A DNA stretch of 64,000 nucleotides, taken from contig FN649754.1 of assembly GCA_000310025.1 (NCBI GenBank), positions 876,275 to 940,274 on the forward strand, in the 5' to 3' direction. Within the stretch, counting starts at the first letter, position 1. Each line of letters begins with the position of its first letter. This stretch comes from Ectocarpus siliculosus (lineage: Eukaryota > Sar > Phaeophyceae > Ectocarpales > Ectocarpaceae). Below are positions 33,701 through 45,429 of this stretch, piece after piece. The position numbers and the translations under genes were made by a program. Below the pieces are notes generated by a model that was given only the letters and a program-made list of their open reading frames with translations, did not search any database and was not told the DNA's origin.

Positions 33701-36700
33701 TAAAAAACATCATCAACAACAACAACACCGCCCTGTTGTTGAAATTTAATACCTCGTCCTACAGCAGCACTATACCCACTGTCCGAAGTATTGTGTGGGG
33801 GTGGAGTGTTACAATGAAAAAGTTTAACAGCGAACGACGTGATAGGAAAGTACGTGCAGCTTTCAACCACCACACCATCACTGTGTGGTCGTCAGGGTTA
33901 CCATGTTTTCGTTTCGTGCCATGCATCGTATCCCTGCTACAATCGCGCAGCTTTTGCCGTGTGGTTCGCCTCCGTTGACCCCGGGGATGGTGAGTTATCC
34001 CCCCCGGAATCTTAAGGACACTTCCCCGAGTTAAGGAGACTTAACTCGAATAAACGATGGGTGTCCTAAAAGCGGGGTCGACTGTATTGTTCATTTCTAG
34101 AGAAAAGTGACGTCATCTGCGGCGGCGTCACATGTCGACCAGGGAGGGATATTTCGCCAATTACAAATCTTAAACATTCTTTCAAACTTTTAGCCCATCA
34201 GAAAACACAGCCACCTCTTATCTACATTGTTCGGTGGAACTAAAAAGTGTGGGAAATGTGCCGGGGCGGTGTGCTTTCACGGAACCCCATACTCAGCCAT
34301 GGCGGCAAAAAGAAAAAATACAGCAAGCCGCTACTCATTTCAGAGGCCGGCGCGAATGCAACGGCAACGAGACACGATTCCGTTGTCCTCTCAGTCAGGT
34401 ATTCACTCAAAATACATACACAGGGCCGCTCGGCGCGGTTCTTGGGTGCGAGTAGATGTTGGTTGGCTACATGACATCATCTCCGACCTCGCCGACGGCC
34501 GTCGCTTGTTGTATCGTGCACTGGTGTCATCACGGCGCGTGAAAGCATATCTCATCATTCATGGAAGTTGTCAACCGCAATCGGTTGCGGGTACAGGACG
34601 CAAGAGTCTACCAACCGCAGCAGGTTGGATGGAGGTCGTTCGGTTGCATTATCTTGCGGAACTTACCCTTAAAGTCTGCTTCTTGACATGGAAACTCATG
34701 AAGGAAGCTGACTAACGCTGCCTTGTACGCCACGTGCTTGGCCTCGTCCAGGGTGGTAGACCGGTTCGTTTCCGGCAGCGTGCCGATCGAGGCGAAGCAC
34801 ACCGCCGCGATACCAGCGATCGTAGAGGAGGCCTGGCCCCTGCCCGTTGGGCCGGTGGTGGAAGTCTGCGAGATGGCCCCCTTGACACCAGCCGTGACAG
34901 CGCGCTCCACCGTCTTCTCCAAATCTTGGAGTGTGTAGTTCTTGGACGGAGGGGGAGTTTACCGACCACATCAGCGGAGACAACAAGAGCAACGTTTCAG
35001 CAGGTTGCCTTCGGTAGCCTGCGGATGCCAACAGAAAGCAGCATCTCGCACCTCCGAAATTGCTTTCAAGAAAAAACAGCATGGGCTATCGGTAAACCTT
35101 CCAAGCTTCATCATGGGCTACCGGTAAACCTTCAAAGCTTCGGCGTACCGAACGCTCGCGTACAATGATAACAAGCAGGGGCCGAGCGTGTCACACCGAG
35201 AATTTCAGGAGGGCGTGGGCATGTATTCTTAGCCGTGCATGCCCTAGTCGTGAGGAGGGTGAGCTCGCAACCCTACGACGCCGAGACGCAGCAACACCCT
35301 CACCGCAACCACTACGCCGAACTTCGAGCCAATCAGCCCCGCGACCGTATCCCCAACCTCGCGGCTGTTCAAGACATTTCCCAGCCGCTCGCCGAGGAAA
35401 TGACCCAGACGCTGCCCGCTCGCATAGCCCCGAACGTCCATCCACTGGTCCTGCACAGACATGTACGCAGGGACCGGTAGGGCCAGGTGTAGTAGGTGTG
35501 CAATTATCTGTCTCTCTGGGTTGACGGAAGCGACATGCTGGATCACATGATGAGCAGGTTTGACGAAACAAGCGACCAACGTTGTTTGTATCGGAGTGCA
35601 GGAGACAGGCAGCAGAAAATGTAATCTAGGTGTTCTGTTGGGTTTGATCTAAAACCGAACAAGAGAGCATGCGTGTTTTTCACCATCACACCAAGCCCTT
35701 GCAGGGTGTTTGCTTTCATCAAGCACTTGGCTGTTAATTCAACTTTTTGGCATACCCAACACGTGAGCGTAAGTAGACGCAAAAACTACACTTCGTAGAC
35801 AAAGGAGACACCTGCCTCTTGCTGGCTCTTCCTTTTTGTATTCCCTGTCCCGACCCGTCTTCCCAGTTTCGCAGCGGGAATCAGAGTTTGAAACTACCAT
35901 TGGGAATTCCCGCATCTATTCCCCAACCGGAACGGGAATATAAACCGCCAAATACAATATAAGAAGAAGGGAGTTGAGTTTGAAAGATGTGTATTGCTGT
36001 TGGTTCGGTCAGTGAAGGGGTAGCAATACAAGGCCACCGGTGACACGACAAGAAACCTGTACAGCAGTGAGCGTCCAGAAGTCGACCAAAATCAGTCTCT
36101 GAAAACCACGTCACAAGAAGCACCATGCACAAAGCTACGGGCGGATGGCGTGGTGGTATCTGCTGGTTCCGTCAGTGAAGCTGCTGTCAACAGCTGTGTG
36201 TTCGAACGGGAGGTCTTGATCGCCAACTTCAATTCTCGACCTTCCAGCGCCTCACGATCTACGAATAACAACCACCCCACATGAGGCACCATACGCACAG
36301 AGATCCCCGAAACGTCCAACCACCAACCGGTGATGAGGTATGTAGTGGAAACTCAAACGGCCGCCTTCCATGGCCAGCAGTGAAAAAGAATCGGCGGACA
36401 CAATGTCGTCGATGTTCCTTCTTCTCGAATGCGAGATTGCACATTTTCGAATTTCATCAAATAAAAAAAAATAGAGCAGCTGTTTCCCGCCCATTAGCTA
36501 AAAACATTTGAATGAGCCGCGGAGCGCGAAGCGCGAAGCGCGACCATTCTTTCCCGTCCGTCCGAGGAGGGAAAATACCGACTCTTATCTACCAGGAACC
36601 CAAGTTTCAATAAAAGGCCGCCCCAACTTTCCATCCTCTTCGACCAGCACGAGGTCAATACAGCACCGATTGATGATATGCTGGCTTGTGAGGAACAAGA

Positions 36701-39700
36701 AAAAAAGTGCGCTCTCCAACACACCGGTTTGTGGTCGTGTTCCGACAGAAGATGGCCGTGCTTCACCGGCATCTACACCCACCCCGACCGCCGCGGAGTT
36801 TAAGAGAAAATGCAAGGCACGGCATCGTAGACTTCCCACCCAACAGACACACCCGTTGGCTGGTTCACACCAGGAGAAACAGAGGAAGCACTCTGTGAAA
36901 CACGCAACACCGCCGGGATTGGCAAGGCAGCACTGGCGGGGGAAGGGGGCACCGCACACTAAAGCAAGGATGGATCTTTTCTCGCGAAACGCGCGGACGA
37001 TGACTGGATACAGCACATCCGCGAGAGACTTTTTTCTGCTGCGAATAAGATCAATTTCGGCCAATAGACCGGATCTTGCCAATTCGTTGGTTTGATGCAG
37101 AGCAGAGAGCACACCCCACACAAGCACGCGTAAAGCTTGCTGCCTGCGCCAGCGGGCGCGCTGAGAGTGAACTGCATAGTCTTCCTGGCCTTACTAGCCT
37201 TTGTCAACACAAAATTCCAAGCCAAAAACGGTATTCTGAAGGAGGGACGAGCGTGGAAAGTAGATGGGAAATATCGCTGGTGAACACAAACAAAAAGTTG
37301 TCCAACACGCATTCAAACAAGGCTATGAACAAGCAACGGTCAGAAGCCCGCCCCGGGTGCTTCAAGGTACACAGCAATACTAGCGAGAGACCAAGAGGTT
37401 CCGAACAACCCTATGCTCGTAAGGAATAGATCGGTGTAGCGCTACGGCGTGGCCTGTAGGCCACAGGAGCAAGTTGTTGGGTCTCGATGACCTATTCAAG
37501 TAGGTGATCCGGTCTAAAAACACACCCACAACTGAGAACGCGAAGGGAATACGTTGCAATCGAGTTCTTACCTCATTGCTGGCTCCCAACTGCTTTGCTC
37601 ATTTTCGGTCCGTGGAAACGTTGGGTTGCTTGAACACTTTGTTTTATCCCTTACCTAACTTGCATGTGAAACGAGCAAGCCCGACAGAAGGAGCAGGGCT
37701 TTGCTTGCTCGTTTTCTAACGCAAAAGCAAGCACCAACGGGCCGGATCTTCCTGGTAGTACGTCAGACAGCCGAAAATGGCAGCACAGCACGCCAGCTGC
37801 TGCTGCGCTTGCAAGCAGCTAGGCTCCCGTGTGCAGCGACACGTGCGTGATGAGCGCATAGATCCATGCTACCAAGTGGGGTGAATAACTCTCAGATCGG
37901 TTGCGCGTATCTCGCCCAAAGGTGAGAGAAAACGTCTGCTGTCGGTTTGATTCACCGCAAATTCAAAGAAAACATCGTTCGTCCTTGTTTTTCTGTGTGG
38001 AACAATCGAGTGGCAAATCTCCGACAAATTTTGAGTGGGAGCAAAAGGCAAGTGTGCTTTGGCCTCTTGGGTCCCACATGATGGTAGAACCTCGAAGATT
38101 GTCAACCTCACTGTTGAATTCCGCCTGGGTGAACACGCTCTCACGCAGGTTGGACATATCGCGAGACATCATGAATCTAAACGGCAAGGGTTTCAAGGAG
38201 CAAAACGAGAGCGCGCGACGGCGAGAAAGGGCAAACAACTTGTTCGAGAAAAAATGATTCTTGCGGAAATACCGTTCGTTGTACTACACAGCATGCTCTC
38301 TCATCCTCGCTCTCTCGCCCCAGTAGTGGTAGTGCAGAGTGAAACTGAAACGCAGCGACAAAGTCAGCAGATAACCAAACTACACGGCCACCGACGGAAA
38401 ACAGTGTCAGAGGTGGAAGCCCCGAAAGTTTTAGCTTCACCCTGACCTGAGAGGTCAGAGTGAAGCTTGGCGTGTCATCCCCTTTCACCCCCATGGTGGT
38501 GATTTTGCTGTGTACAGGCAAACATGTCTCTTTTCGTGCTGGAACAGAAACGAAGATAAGCCTGGCCATGGGTTCAAACGCTGATGCCTACAACGTATCA
38601 ACGGTCTGAGGGTGGCTGCATGGAATAGGGGGCAACCTCTGGCAGTCACCCTACCGTGGGAATCACGGCTGCAGTCGTTGATATACGCTCTCAGGCGTGG
38701 CGCGTGCTCGCTTCTTTTTCTTTCTTTTTTGATATGTTTGTTTGAAGGTAACTTGATTTTTCCAGCTATATTTAAGCGATATTGTTTCTCAGAGAGAACC
38801 ATCTACATTCCACGCTCGTTGCTCCTTCAGAATACCGTTGTATGGCTTGGAGCATCGTGTGAAAAAGGCTAGTAGGGCCAGGAAGACTATACAGTCCACT
38901 CTCAGCGCGCCGGCTGGTGCAGGCGGCAAGCTTTACGCTTGTGTGGGGTGCGCTCTCTGCTATGCGTATCAAACCAACGAATCGGCAAGATCCGGTCTTC
39001 TATTGGCCGAAATTGCTGCAGTGGCATCCCCTGCGGTTGGTGCCTAGCTTATTCGCAGCAGAAAAAAGCATCTCGTGGAGGTGCTTTATGATATCCAGTC
39101 CTTGATGTTGTGCATACGGGGATGGCTGCTGTGGTGACTGCGGACTTACGCGTGCAGACAAAGACATCGTGTGCTAGGTGCAAGTGAGATCAAACAGCGA
39201 GCGCAGCACTGGGGGGAGCACTGGGCAGCACGGAGCAGGGCTGGGCAGGGGCCCAGAGGAAGAACACGATCTGAACGGCGACCAGCTGCTGTCACCACAT
39301 CATGGTTGGTACACCAAAAACACCCGTGTGACAAACTCGAAGCGCTGTCACACGGGCGCAGATCCCGCAACCTACAGTGGTACCTGTTATGCACACATAC
39401 ACACATTTCTTCGCATCCTGCGGTCTTTGCAGTTGGCTACTGCTGTCTGTGTGCCCATCGCACGAAATACTGATGCTGCTGTGAACGTTTTTTAACACGA
39501 ACTGCAAAACGAAGCAGAGGACAACAAAATGTGTACAATCTGAAAGCGAGGAGATTTGAACGGGGGCGAAAACAAAGAAGGCGAGACAGAAGGGTGTGGG
39601 TCAGATATTGTGGGCACAAGAATCACGTCAGATACACCGCTTCGGCGTCTCTCCTCACCTTGTCTGAGAGGTCTGCCACTAACACTTCAGTCTTGTTGTG

Positions 39701-39823
39701 GATTTCGTCCACCTTTTCTTGCATCTCCCTCCTTTTGCGGTCACTGATCTCAGGTGGTGATGTTGTTGTCGAACGAGCCTGGGGGCGTTCGGTGCTGCTG
39801 AGGCGTGTGGTGGTTCTGCTCAT
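28408..39823 (-). CDS. Six-exon gene of unknown function, 417 codons
   Basis: Exons in order: 39659-39823 (ATG), 34667-34940, 31677-31840, 30951-31070, 30041-30354, 28408-28624 (TAG). All borders are AG/GT and all phases agree (0,1,0,0,2), giving one open frame. The N-terminus is basic and Ser/Thr-rich, then a coiled-coil-like helix (RKRREMQEKVDEIHNKTEVL). Exon 2 is mixed helical (DLEKTVERAVTAGVKGAISQ, HVAYKAALVSFLHEFP). Exon 3 ends VTLALLEDGLQKKWKE, exon 4 has KPGEFAARAFQTVRNHH, and exon 5 has MFSTVKWLLQVLDEDRKMF followed by a Gly-rich basic tail. The C-terminus is Ala/Gly-rich. I recognise no family. Exon 2's acceptor and the start of exon 3 are the least certain: an alternative acceptor near 31915 gives another frame. 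Intron 1 holds a 2.1-kb inverted-repeat element, intron 2 a MITE. Confidence 0.55.
29487..29830. repeat. Field of ACTCA / TGAGTA words
   Basis: TGAGTA, TACTCA and AAGTATT recur about twenty times in both orientations over 340 bp at irregular spacing, inside the last intron of the 28408-39823 gene. A similar smaller patch stands at 43625-43800. It looks like a decayed palindromic array. Confidence 0.6.
30689..30764. repeat. CT microsatellite, 38 perfect dinucleotides
   Basis: An uninterrupted (CT)38 tract in the intron between exons 4 and 5 of the minus-strand gene. On the transcribed strand it reads as AG repeats. Perfect purity suggests a young, length-variable locus. Confidence 0.98.
32367..32690. 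repeat. Diverged tandem repeat, period about 222 bp, with GACAGCATTGA core
   Basis: Blocks with AAAATCTGAA, GACAGCATTGA, GGACAAAGCT, TTCACG and AAAGCACC recur in order at 32367-32455 and 32590-32672. A third core copy stands near 32506-32520. Intronic, with no coding potential. Confidence 0.6.
33143..34084. mobile_element. Non-autonomous Tc1/mariner/pogo-type element (MITE), 942 bp
   Basis: Both ends carry inverted repeats starting CAGTCGACCCCGCTTT (left 33143, right end 34084), continuing with AGGGACAC/AGGACAC and then a CTTAAG/TTAACTCG-rich zone. The element is flanked by TA on both sides (33141-33142, 34085-34086), the target duplication of the Tc1/mariner/pogo group. No transposase (DDE/D motif) is encoded; the longest internal frame, 156 codons of mostly hydrophobic residues, is not one. 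It sits in intron 2 of the 28408-39823 gene. It should be mobilised, if at all, by an autonomous relative elsewhere. Confidence 0.85.
35080..35143. repeat. Two tandem 32-bp copies
   Basis: A unit from CATGGGCTA through GGTAAACCTT to AAGCTTC occurs twice back to back with three or four differences. It lies in intron 1 of the minus-strand gene. Confidence 0.65.
35208..35579 (-). mobile_element. Possible transposon-derived ORF fragment with non-LTR-like tail
   Basis: A minus-strand frame (35244-35579) of 111 codons includes VQDQWMDVRGYASGQRLG and GERLGNVLNSREVGDTVAGL. It is followed by a GGCATGCACGGCTAAGAATAC tail resembling the non-LTR 3' end seen at 4270-4305 and 63346-63400, but without poly-C. 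I do not recognise the protein. The tail similarity suggests retroelement debris. Confidence 0.25.
37003..39099. mobile_element. Long-inverted-repeat element, 2.1 kb with arms of about 280-325 bp
   Basis: The left arm 37003-37282 and the right arm 38775-39099 are diverged reverse complements sharing ACTGGATA at the very ends, TTTTTTCTGCTGCGAATAAG, CAATTTCGGCCAATAG, AAGCTTTACGC-type words and CCACGCTCG. Roughly 80 percent of aligned bases agree by eye. The 1.5-kb interior encodes no transposase I recognise, though one exon-like stretch (minus strand, about 38080-38170) reads RDMSNLRESVFTQAEFNS between splice-like signals. It could be a foldback-type transposon or an inverted duplication. No target duplication is evident. 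Confidence 0.65.
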
Positions 39824-40120
39824 GGCGCTGGTGAGCTGCTGAGGGTGTGTGCCTCTCGCGCCTACCTGTTTGAATCGTGTAGGGCAAACAAGCGATTGCT
39901 GTGACCAATCACGATGGTTGACGCTAGATATACTTTTTTTCTCGGGGTACCCCGTTTCGACGTCACCGAAATCCCGGACCCCCTTCCCCCCCCCCCTTTT
40001 CCAGATTTATACAAGCATGAACCCCCATGCACATACGTTCTACATACGAATCCGCATTTCTTGAAGACACACTCAAGGACATTTATTGGTCTCACGTTAG
40101 CGGCATACACGTCTGCTTCG

Positions 40121-43100
40121 ATGAGCAGCAAGCACCCAAGCCCTGACCATTCGTATGGTTCTGGCTTTGCGTGCCGTCGTTGCTGCTTCGTGTTCGAAAT
40201 CAGACAGGCATACGACCATCATGTTTGCGACCGAAACGCTACAAGGAAACGAGGGAGAAAGATTGCTCAGCATCATCCCGTTGTTCCGCCGCAACAGACA
40301 CAAGGCGGCGGCGGCGGCGTCTCGTCTTCTTCTTCTTCTGCTGCTGCTGCTGCTGCTGCTGTGCGTAACATATATGCTCCACGCCGCCGTTGATCACACA
40401 GCATCATCAGCAGCAGAAGCAGCAGCAGCAACGGCGGCGACGGAATCTTTCGCAGAAACATGAGCATTGATAGCCACGACAGAGATGAGGAGGAAGAAGG
40501 AGAGGAGAAAGGAGAGGGAGAGGAGGAGGAAGAGGAAGACATCAGCAGTAGCGACGAACTAATAAACTGTGGAGCCGGGGGGAGTGGAGACGGCGATCAG
40601 CCCGGCGGTGGCGATTTTGGCGACGGCGGTGGCGTTGGTTGCGGGGGGTGGGATGACGATGAAGGCGACGACCCATTTTTCGAGGGTCCGCAAGACGGGG
40701 ACAGCAACGGCGGTGACGGCGAACAGCCCGGTGGAATCGACGAACAGCCCGGCGGTGGCGAGCTTGGCGACGGTGGTGGTGGTGGGGGCACCAGGGGATC
40801 GAAAGCTATGGAGGATGACGAGACGGAACCGGTGTGGCTTGACAAGTCGCACGAATCCCTCCACAGCATGGGCAAGCGCCGCCTGGTGGACGCCGGGCCT
40901 GATTCCCTGGCATACTCCTTACGGGCCTTGGAACGAGGAGAGTATGAACCATACGAAAGCTTTACCCAGGCCTTGCTTGCGGCTTTCACCAGGATTGCCT
41001 CACCGTCGCGGTCCCAGCTTGGCCTGCTCTTCCATTGCCTGCGGCAGACCGACAAGGACGGCAATGGGATCAACCCCGTCGATGCTCCCGATAGCGCGGA
41101 CCACTTTCACAGGAATATGCGGGCTCGCTCTCCCGTGTTTCCCGTCTACGGGCAGGACTTCCGGGAGAATGGCAGCGGCGGGGCTGCAACTTCGGGGGTC
41201 GAGGACGCGAGCGACGGTCCCACCAGGCTGGCAGCGTCGATCCCTGCCGGTGTTATGATACAGTGGATGCTCGACTGCCCCGGATTCGTCGAAAAGCTGT
41301 TGGCCAACACGTCTGGGCATACGTTGTCGGAGTCAGACAGGGTCAACGGAAGGGTGCCCGAAGCTCATGCCATGCCGATTCCTACGCGGAGAACCGATGG
41401 GGTTCGACAGGGTGCAACGTACGGCGATATTGCCGCTAGTTCGCCCATCTTTGGAATCGACTCGATCATGGTAGGGCAGGGCGACAAGGAAGACCGTGTG
41501 GTGGTGGGTGACACTGTTATGGTGGTCGACCTGCCGTGACAGGCGGAGGGGACCGATGCACTGCCCTGCCGGCTCGAGTCGTTGGTATGGAACAAGGATT
41601 GCGACATCGCCGGTGGTGGCAGCGACGACCGCATCGTAGCACGTGTTCAGCGCTGTTTGCTGAACAATGACCTCTCCGCGGAAATGAAGGTAGAGGAGGA
41701 TGCCCCCGGTACCGAGACCGGCGTATGGGAGGTCACGAATGACGGCGTGGTTCTGGACACGACCTTGAAGTTGGTGGGGAGGTGTTAGGTCGTCGTTTCC
41801 GACGACCTACACACGGGCGAGGATGGGAGCGCGTCGCCTAGTTTTAGGGGGGTTGGTTTCGTCAAGAGGCTTCGGACCGGGCGGCACACACCCCTGCCTT
41901 CACCAAGCCCTACAGCCAAGCACCTTCCCTGGAGACCAGAGGGAGCAGAGCGCCTCTTTCACGATCGACGACGGACAGGAAACCATTGGAACCATGACGA
42001 GGAGCGCTTAGTGTTCTTGACGCCGGCCCATCTGTTCACGGACGCCTTCGACTTTCGCAACCAGGTGTGCATCCTGTTTTTTTTTTTTTTCGTTCCTTGT
42101 GTCCCTCAATTTTTCCAGTGGGGACGCTTCCACCCTTTTGTACATGTAGGATTCTGTCACGTTTCATGCTTTGGCACTTCTTTCTCTCTCGCGGCGGCGA
42201 GTCTTTTCTCGCGATTTCTTCTTGAGGGCACACAGGAGCTTCGTCGGTACAATATCGCTCGTGCCCGGAGCTCCGTAGGCCTCCGTATCGCGTGTGGTTG
42301 GCTGTCAAAGCTGCCAAAACTGGCTCTACACCCCGGGGGCGCGTTCCGCGCAGACAAGGCCTGGCAACCCAATTCTGAAACCCATCAACAACGACAGTTT
42401 GAAATATTTGCCTCCACACTCATTCATGCATTCGCTGATTCCACATCGCTGTGACTCTTCGTGTCATCGCAATGTCCAAACAGTACCCACCCACGTTTGC
42501 TCATTTACAATTCGCGGCGTTGAACAATATGTTGTTTGTGATGTTGGTTTCGGATTCAGATTGGGTTCTTATTGGAAATCTGCCATCATCTATCCCAAGA
42601 CCACTCATAAAAGAGGTCTGAATTTTCTTTGGCAAGTTGTAGTCCGCTCGAGCTGGCTCCAACGTGGAAACACTGTACGTGCGCGATGTTTTGTACTGAA
42701 TACGAGCGTTACACGCCGCCCCTCTTCGGGAAAATGCGCGTGTGTTCCTGGGTCACCCATGTCCCGAACGGAGACCTTGTACAATACATATAGGCGTGCC
42801 TGTCTGGAGGCGTGGGGTGTCCACCCGATTTGCTGTTTAGCGGAACCCACACGACGTGCGTCCCGACATGTGTTTATATACTCCGGGTACGTTTTTTCCT
42901 GTCTCGCCCGACTCGCACGGAGTAGTATCCTACCCCATCAAAGCTACGCTGCTCAGCCCTTTCGCGTCGACCTCTCAAGCGTTTCGTCGTCAGCTTGGGG
43001 CATGGCCGTTGGTCGGCCTTTCAGCGCCTAGGGTGAGGTGGAAGGACGATTTGGGCTTCATTTTGGAGGCTATCAGCGTTCTGCAGAAGGGGTGCCGGGC

Positions 43101-43185
43101 AAGGCTCGCGACTGCGGACAAGGTCAAGGAGGTGAGCTATAGCTGTCAAGCGACCTTATATGAGTGTCGCCTGGCGAGGGAATGA
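40121..43185 (+). pseudogene. Decayed gene of probable transposon origin with N-terminal zinc finger
   Basis: One frame is coding-like from an ATG at 40121 to about 42009 but is cut by in-frame stops at 40391 (TGA), 41537 (TGA) and 41786 (TAG). It begins with a zinc-finger-like C-x2-C...H-x3-C (ACRRCCFVFEIRQAYDHHVC), then Gln/Gly/Ser/Ala tracts and a long acidic and Gly-rich stretch. A globular part follows (YEPYESFTQALLAAF, SQLGLLFHCLRQTDKDGNG, ADHFHRNM, GVMIQWMLDCPGFVEKLL). It ends near VVVGDTVMVVDLP and GVWEVTNDGVVLDTTLKLV. Further coding-like pieces in other frames follow at 41950-42063, 42500-42860 and 42890-43130. The zinc finger plus acidic layout resembles some large DNA-transposon proteins, but I cannot name the superfamily and saw no terminal repeats. 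Confidence 0.45.
40315..40365. repeat. TTC/CTG trinucleotide tract
   Basis: A run of TTC units passes into about nine CTG units, followed by a CAG-rich stretch at 40401-40432. It encodes the Ser and Ala tract of the decayed gene and is a likely slippage site. Confidence 0.85.
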
Positions 43186-43624
43186 GTGTTTTATCCTCCT
43201 CAACGTCACATGAGGAGTGGCAGGACGGAGATGGCAGAACCGCGGTAGCGAGACATGTGCCAGACTGATGATGGAGGTGGCAAGAAGAACTTCTTATTGC
43301 TACCCATTCCCCCCCTAGGAGCTCCCTCTCGTTGCCCCACACGTGACGGCGGTGTACTAGGACCCTCCGACTCTTGTCATCGATTCGTCATGACTGCTGG
43401 AAAAAAAATGCACATGCTTCATCTGGGTTCATTTTGTCTCGTTTTTGGCATCGCTTGTCCGGCAAGCACGGGCAATGGGCCCACTCTCCCTTTTTCTTCT
43501 TGTCTTTTTTGTTGCCTTCTCGGGTTCGCTAGATACACTGTGCTTAGAGGACTTTTTTCTCCGGATCCTTCTTGTGTATTCGTTTTTATTCAATGATACG
43601 CTAAGAATAGGTCGAGAAAAAAAC

Positions 43625-43800
43625 TCACGTATCTGAGTATGGTTGAGTGCAATTTTCTGTATTTCTTTAACCTCTGAGTATGGCTGAGTAAAGCTGAAAG
43701 ATTTGCTCAAATTTCTCAGTACAGATGAGCATTGTTCATTTACTTACCACTGGCCATGCCAAAGGTGGAGCACTATCTCAAGTATACTTGGGTATGAGTT
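43625..43800. repeat. Small TGAGTATGG-type word cluster
   Basis: TGAGTATGG, GGCTGAGTA and TCAGTA recur several times, as in the field at 29487-29830. No coding signal. Confidence 0.4.
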
Positions 43801-43974
43801 TTCCCTACTAGGCACACCCTCGGACACTCCCACCAAACTCGCCGTCGTGTGCGTTGCCGCCGTCCCACCGCCCCCGCGTTGTTCCTTTGCTCCTGGTGCG
43901 GAGACCTTCCATTGGCGCTTGGATGGTGCTGTTTTTGGACTGGCAAGAAAACACGTTACATACACAGGCATGAG

Positions 43975-45245
43975 ACAAAACAACCGCGGGGAGCGGTAAC
44001 GCACGTGGTTGAACGAACAAATTCAATCGCGTTATGGAACACCATGGGTCGTGGCATTGGGCAAGGTCACCCTTCGATTCCAATCACTTCAAACTGGTCA
44101 AACAGACTGCGCGTGTACGTGATGGATGCAGCGTAGACCATCTTCAGTTCACAGTGATGTATTCAAACAACAAGAGGTCCAAGCTACCAGGACCAGAGTC
44201 TGAAATGCGCCGGAAACAATCGAAGCTAGGGTTTGTGTTGTACGGTGAGATGCTGCTTCAATCGAGATGATCGATCGATGTAGAGAACGCAGACGCCCAG
44301 AGGTAGATCATGGGTCCGTCGGAAGTCTCGTGCATTGTGCCCCCCCCCCCCCCCCAAGAAATAATGAAAGGGAAAAAACCCCTACCAACCGCTGGGCCTT
44401 TCCAAATCAACTCCCTATGAAAATAACGTCTTTGGCCTTGTCCTCTGGGGGGGGGGGGAACTTGGGCCAAAAAAAAAATCCCCTCCCACCCCCCGTGTAA
44501 CCCTGTGGGTGCCAATCCCCAAACAAAAAATGTGGGAAAAAAACCACATGTCCCTTTGCGTANNNNNNNNNNNNNNNNNNNNNNNNNNNNNNNNNNNNNN
44601 NNNNNNNNNNNNNNNNNNNNNNNNNNNNNNNNNNNNNNNNNNNNNNNNNNNNNNNNNNNNNNAAAAAACCCGGGGGGGGGGTAACGCCCGGGGTTGAACG
44701 AAAAAATTCAATCGGGTTTTGGAACCCCCTGGGTTGGGGCCTTGGGCAAGGTCCCCCTTTGATTCCAATCATTTCAAAATGGTCAAACCGATTGGGGGGT
44801 TACGTGAAGGATGCAGGGTAGCCCCTTTTCCGTTCCCCGGGATGTTTTCAAACAACAAGGGGTCCAAGTTCCCCGGCCCGGGTTTTGAAATGCCCCGGAA
44901 ACAATTGAAGTTAGGGTTTTTTTTTTACGGGGAGATGGTGCTTCAATCGGGATGTTCGATCGATGTAGGAAACGCCGACCCCCAGGGGTAGATCAGGGGT
45001 CCTTTGGAAGTTTTGGCCCTTGGCCCCCCCCCCCCCCCCGAGGAAGTAGTGAAGGGGAGAAAACGCCTACGAACAGCTGGCCTTTCAGATATCAGCTCCG
45101 TATGAAAGTAACGTCTTTGGCCTTGTCGTCTGGGGGGGGGGTGACGTTGGCCTAAAGAAGACATCCACTCCAACCACCGGTGTACGCGTGTGGCTGCGAC
45201 TCACGAATCAAGAAATGTGGGAAAATAACGACATGTCCGTTTGCG
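43975..45245. other. False duplication: two low-quality reads of one locus around a gap
   Basis: Positions 43975-44562 and 44663-45245 are the same sequence in the same orientation, with shared words such as GTTGAACGAA, TTCAAACAACAAG, CAATCGAAGCTAGGGTTT-like and GATCGATGTAG. The right copy degrades left of its C16 tract and the left copy degrades right of its C15 tract. Each changes single bases to match neighbours and lengthens G, C and A runs, typical of poor base calls beyond a homopolymer. The left copy ends at TTTGCGTA, where the right copy continues cleanly. Confidence 0.9.
44563..44662. other. Assembly gap of 100 N, artefactual
   Basis: A default-size gap inside the false duplication; the two flanking contig ends overlap by about 585 bp. 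Confidence 0.95.
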
Positions 45246-45429
45246 TATCGACTCCATTGGTGTCAGCAGCGCACCGTCTGCCGGCTAATCGATGAAAACA
45301 TGACAGTTTCGAAGGGACGAAAATCCTACTACACTCTCCCATGAGCTCGGGGGGGGACATCTGCGGCTGGTGTGCTTGGTAACCTCGTCAGCCATCTCGA
45401 TCTAGGTCACGGATTCCCATCTTTCTGGC

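Noticed and set aside
42294-43031. 245-codon frame as an independent gene
   Set aside because: Its coding-like part (FRLGSYWKSAIIYP, VRARCFVLNTSVTRRP) is best read as a continuation of the decayed gene starting at 40121, after a frame change.
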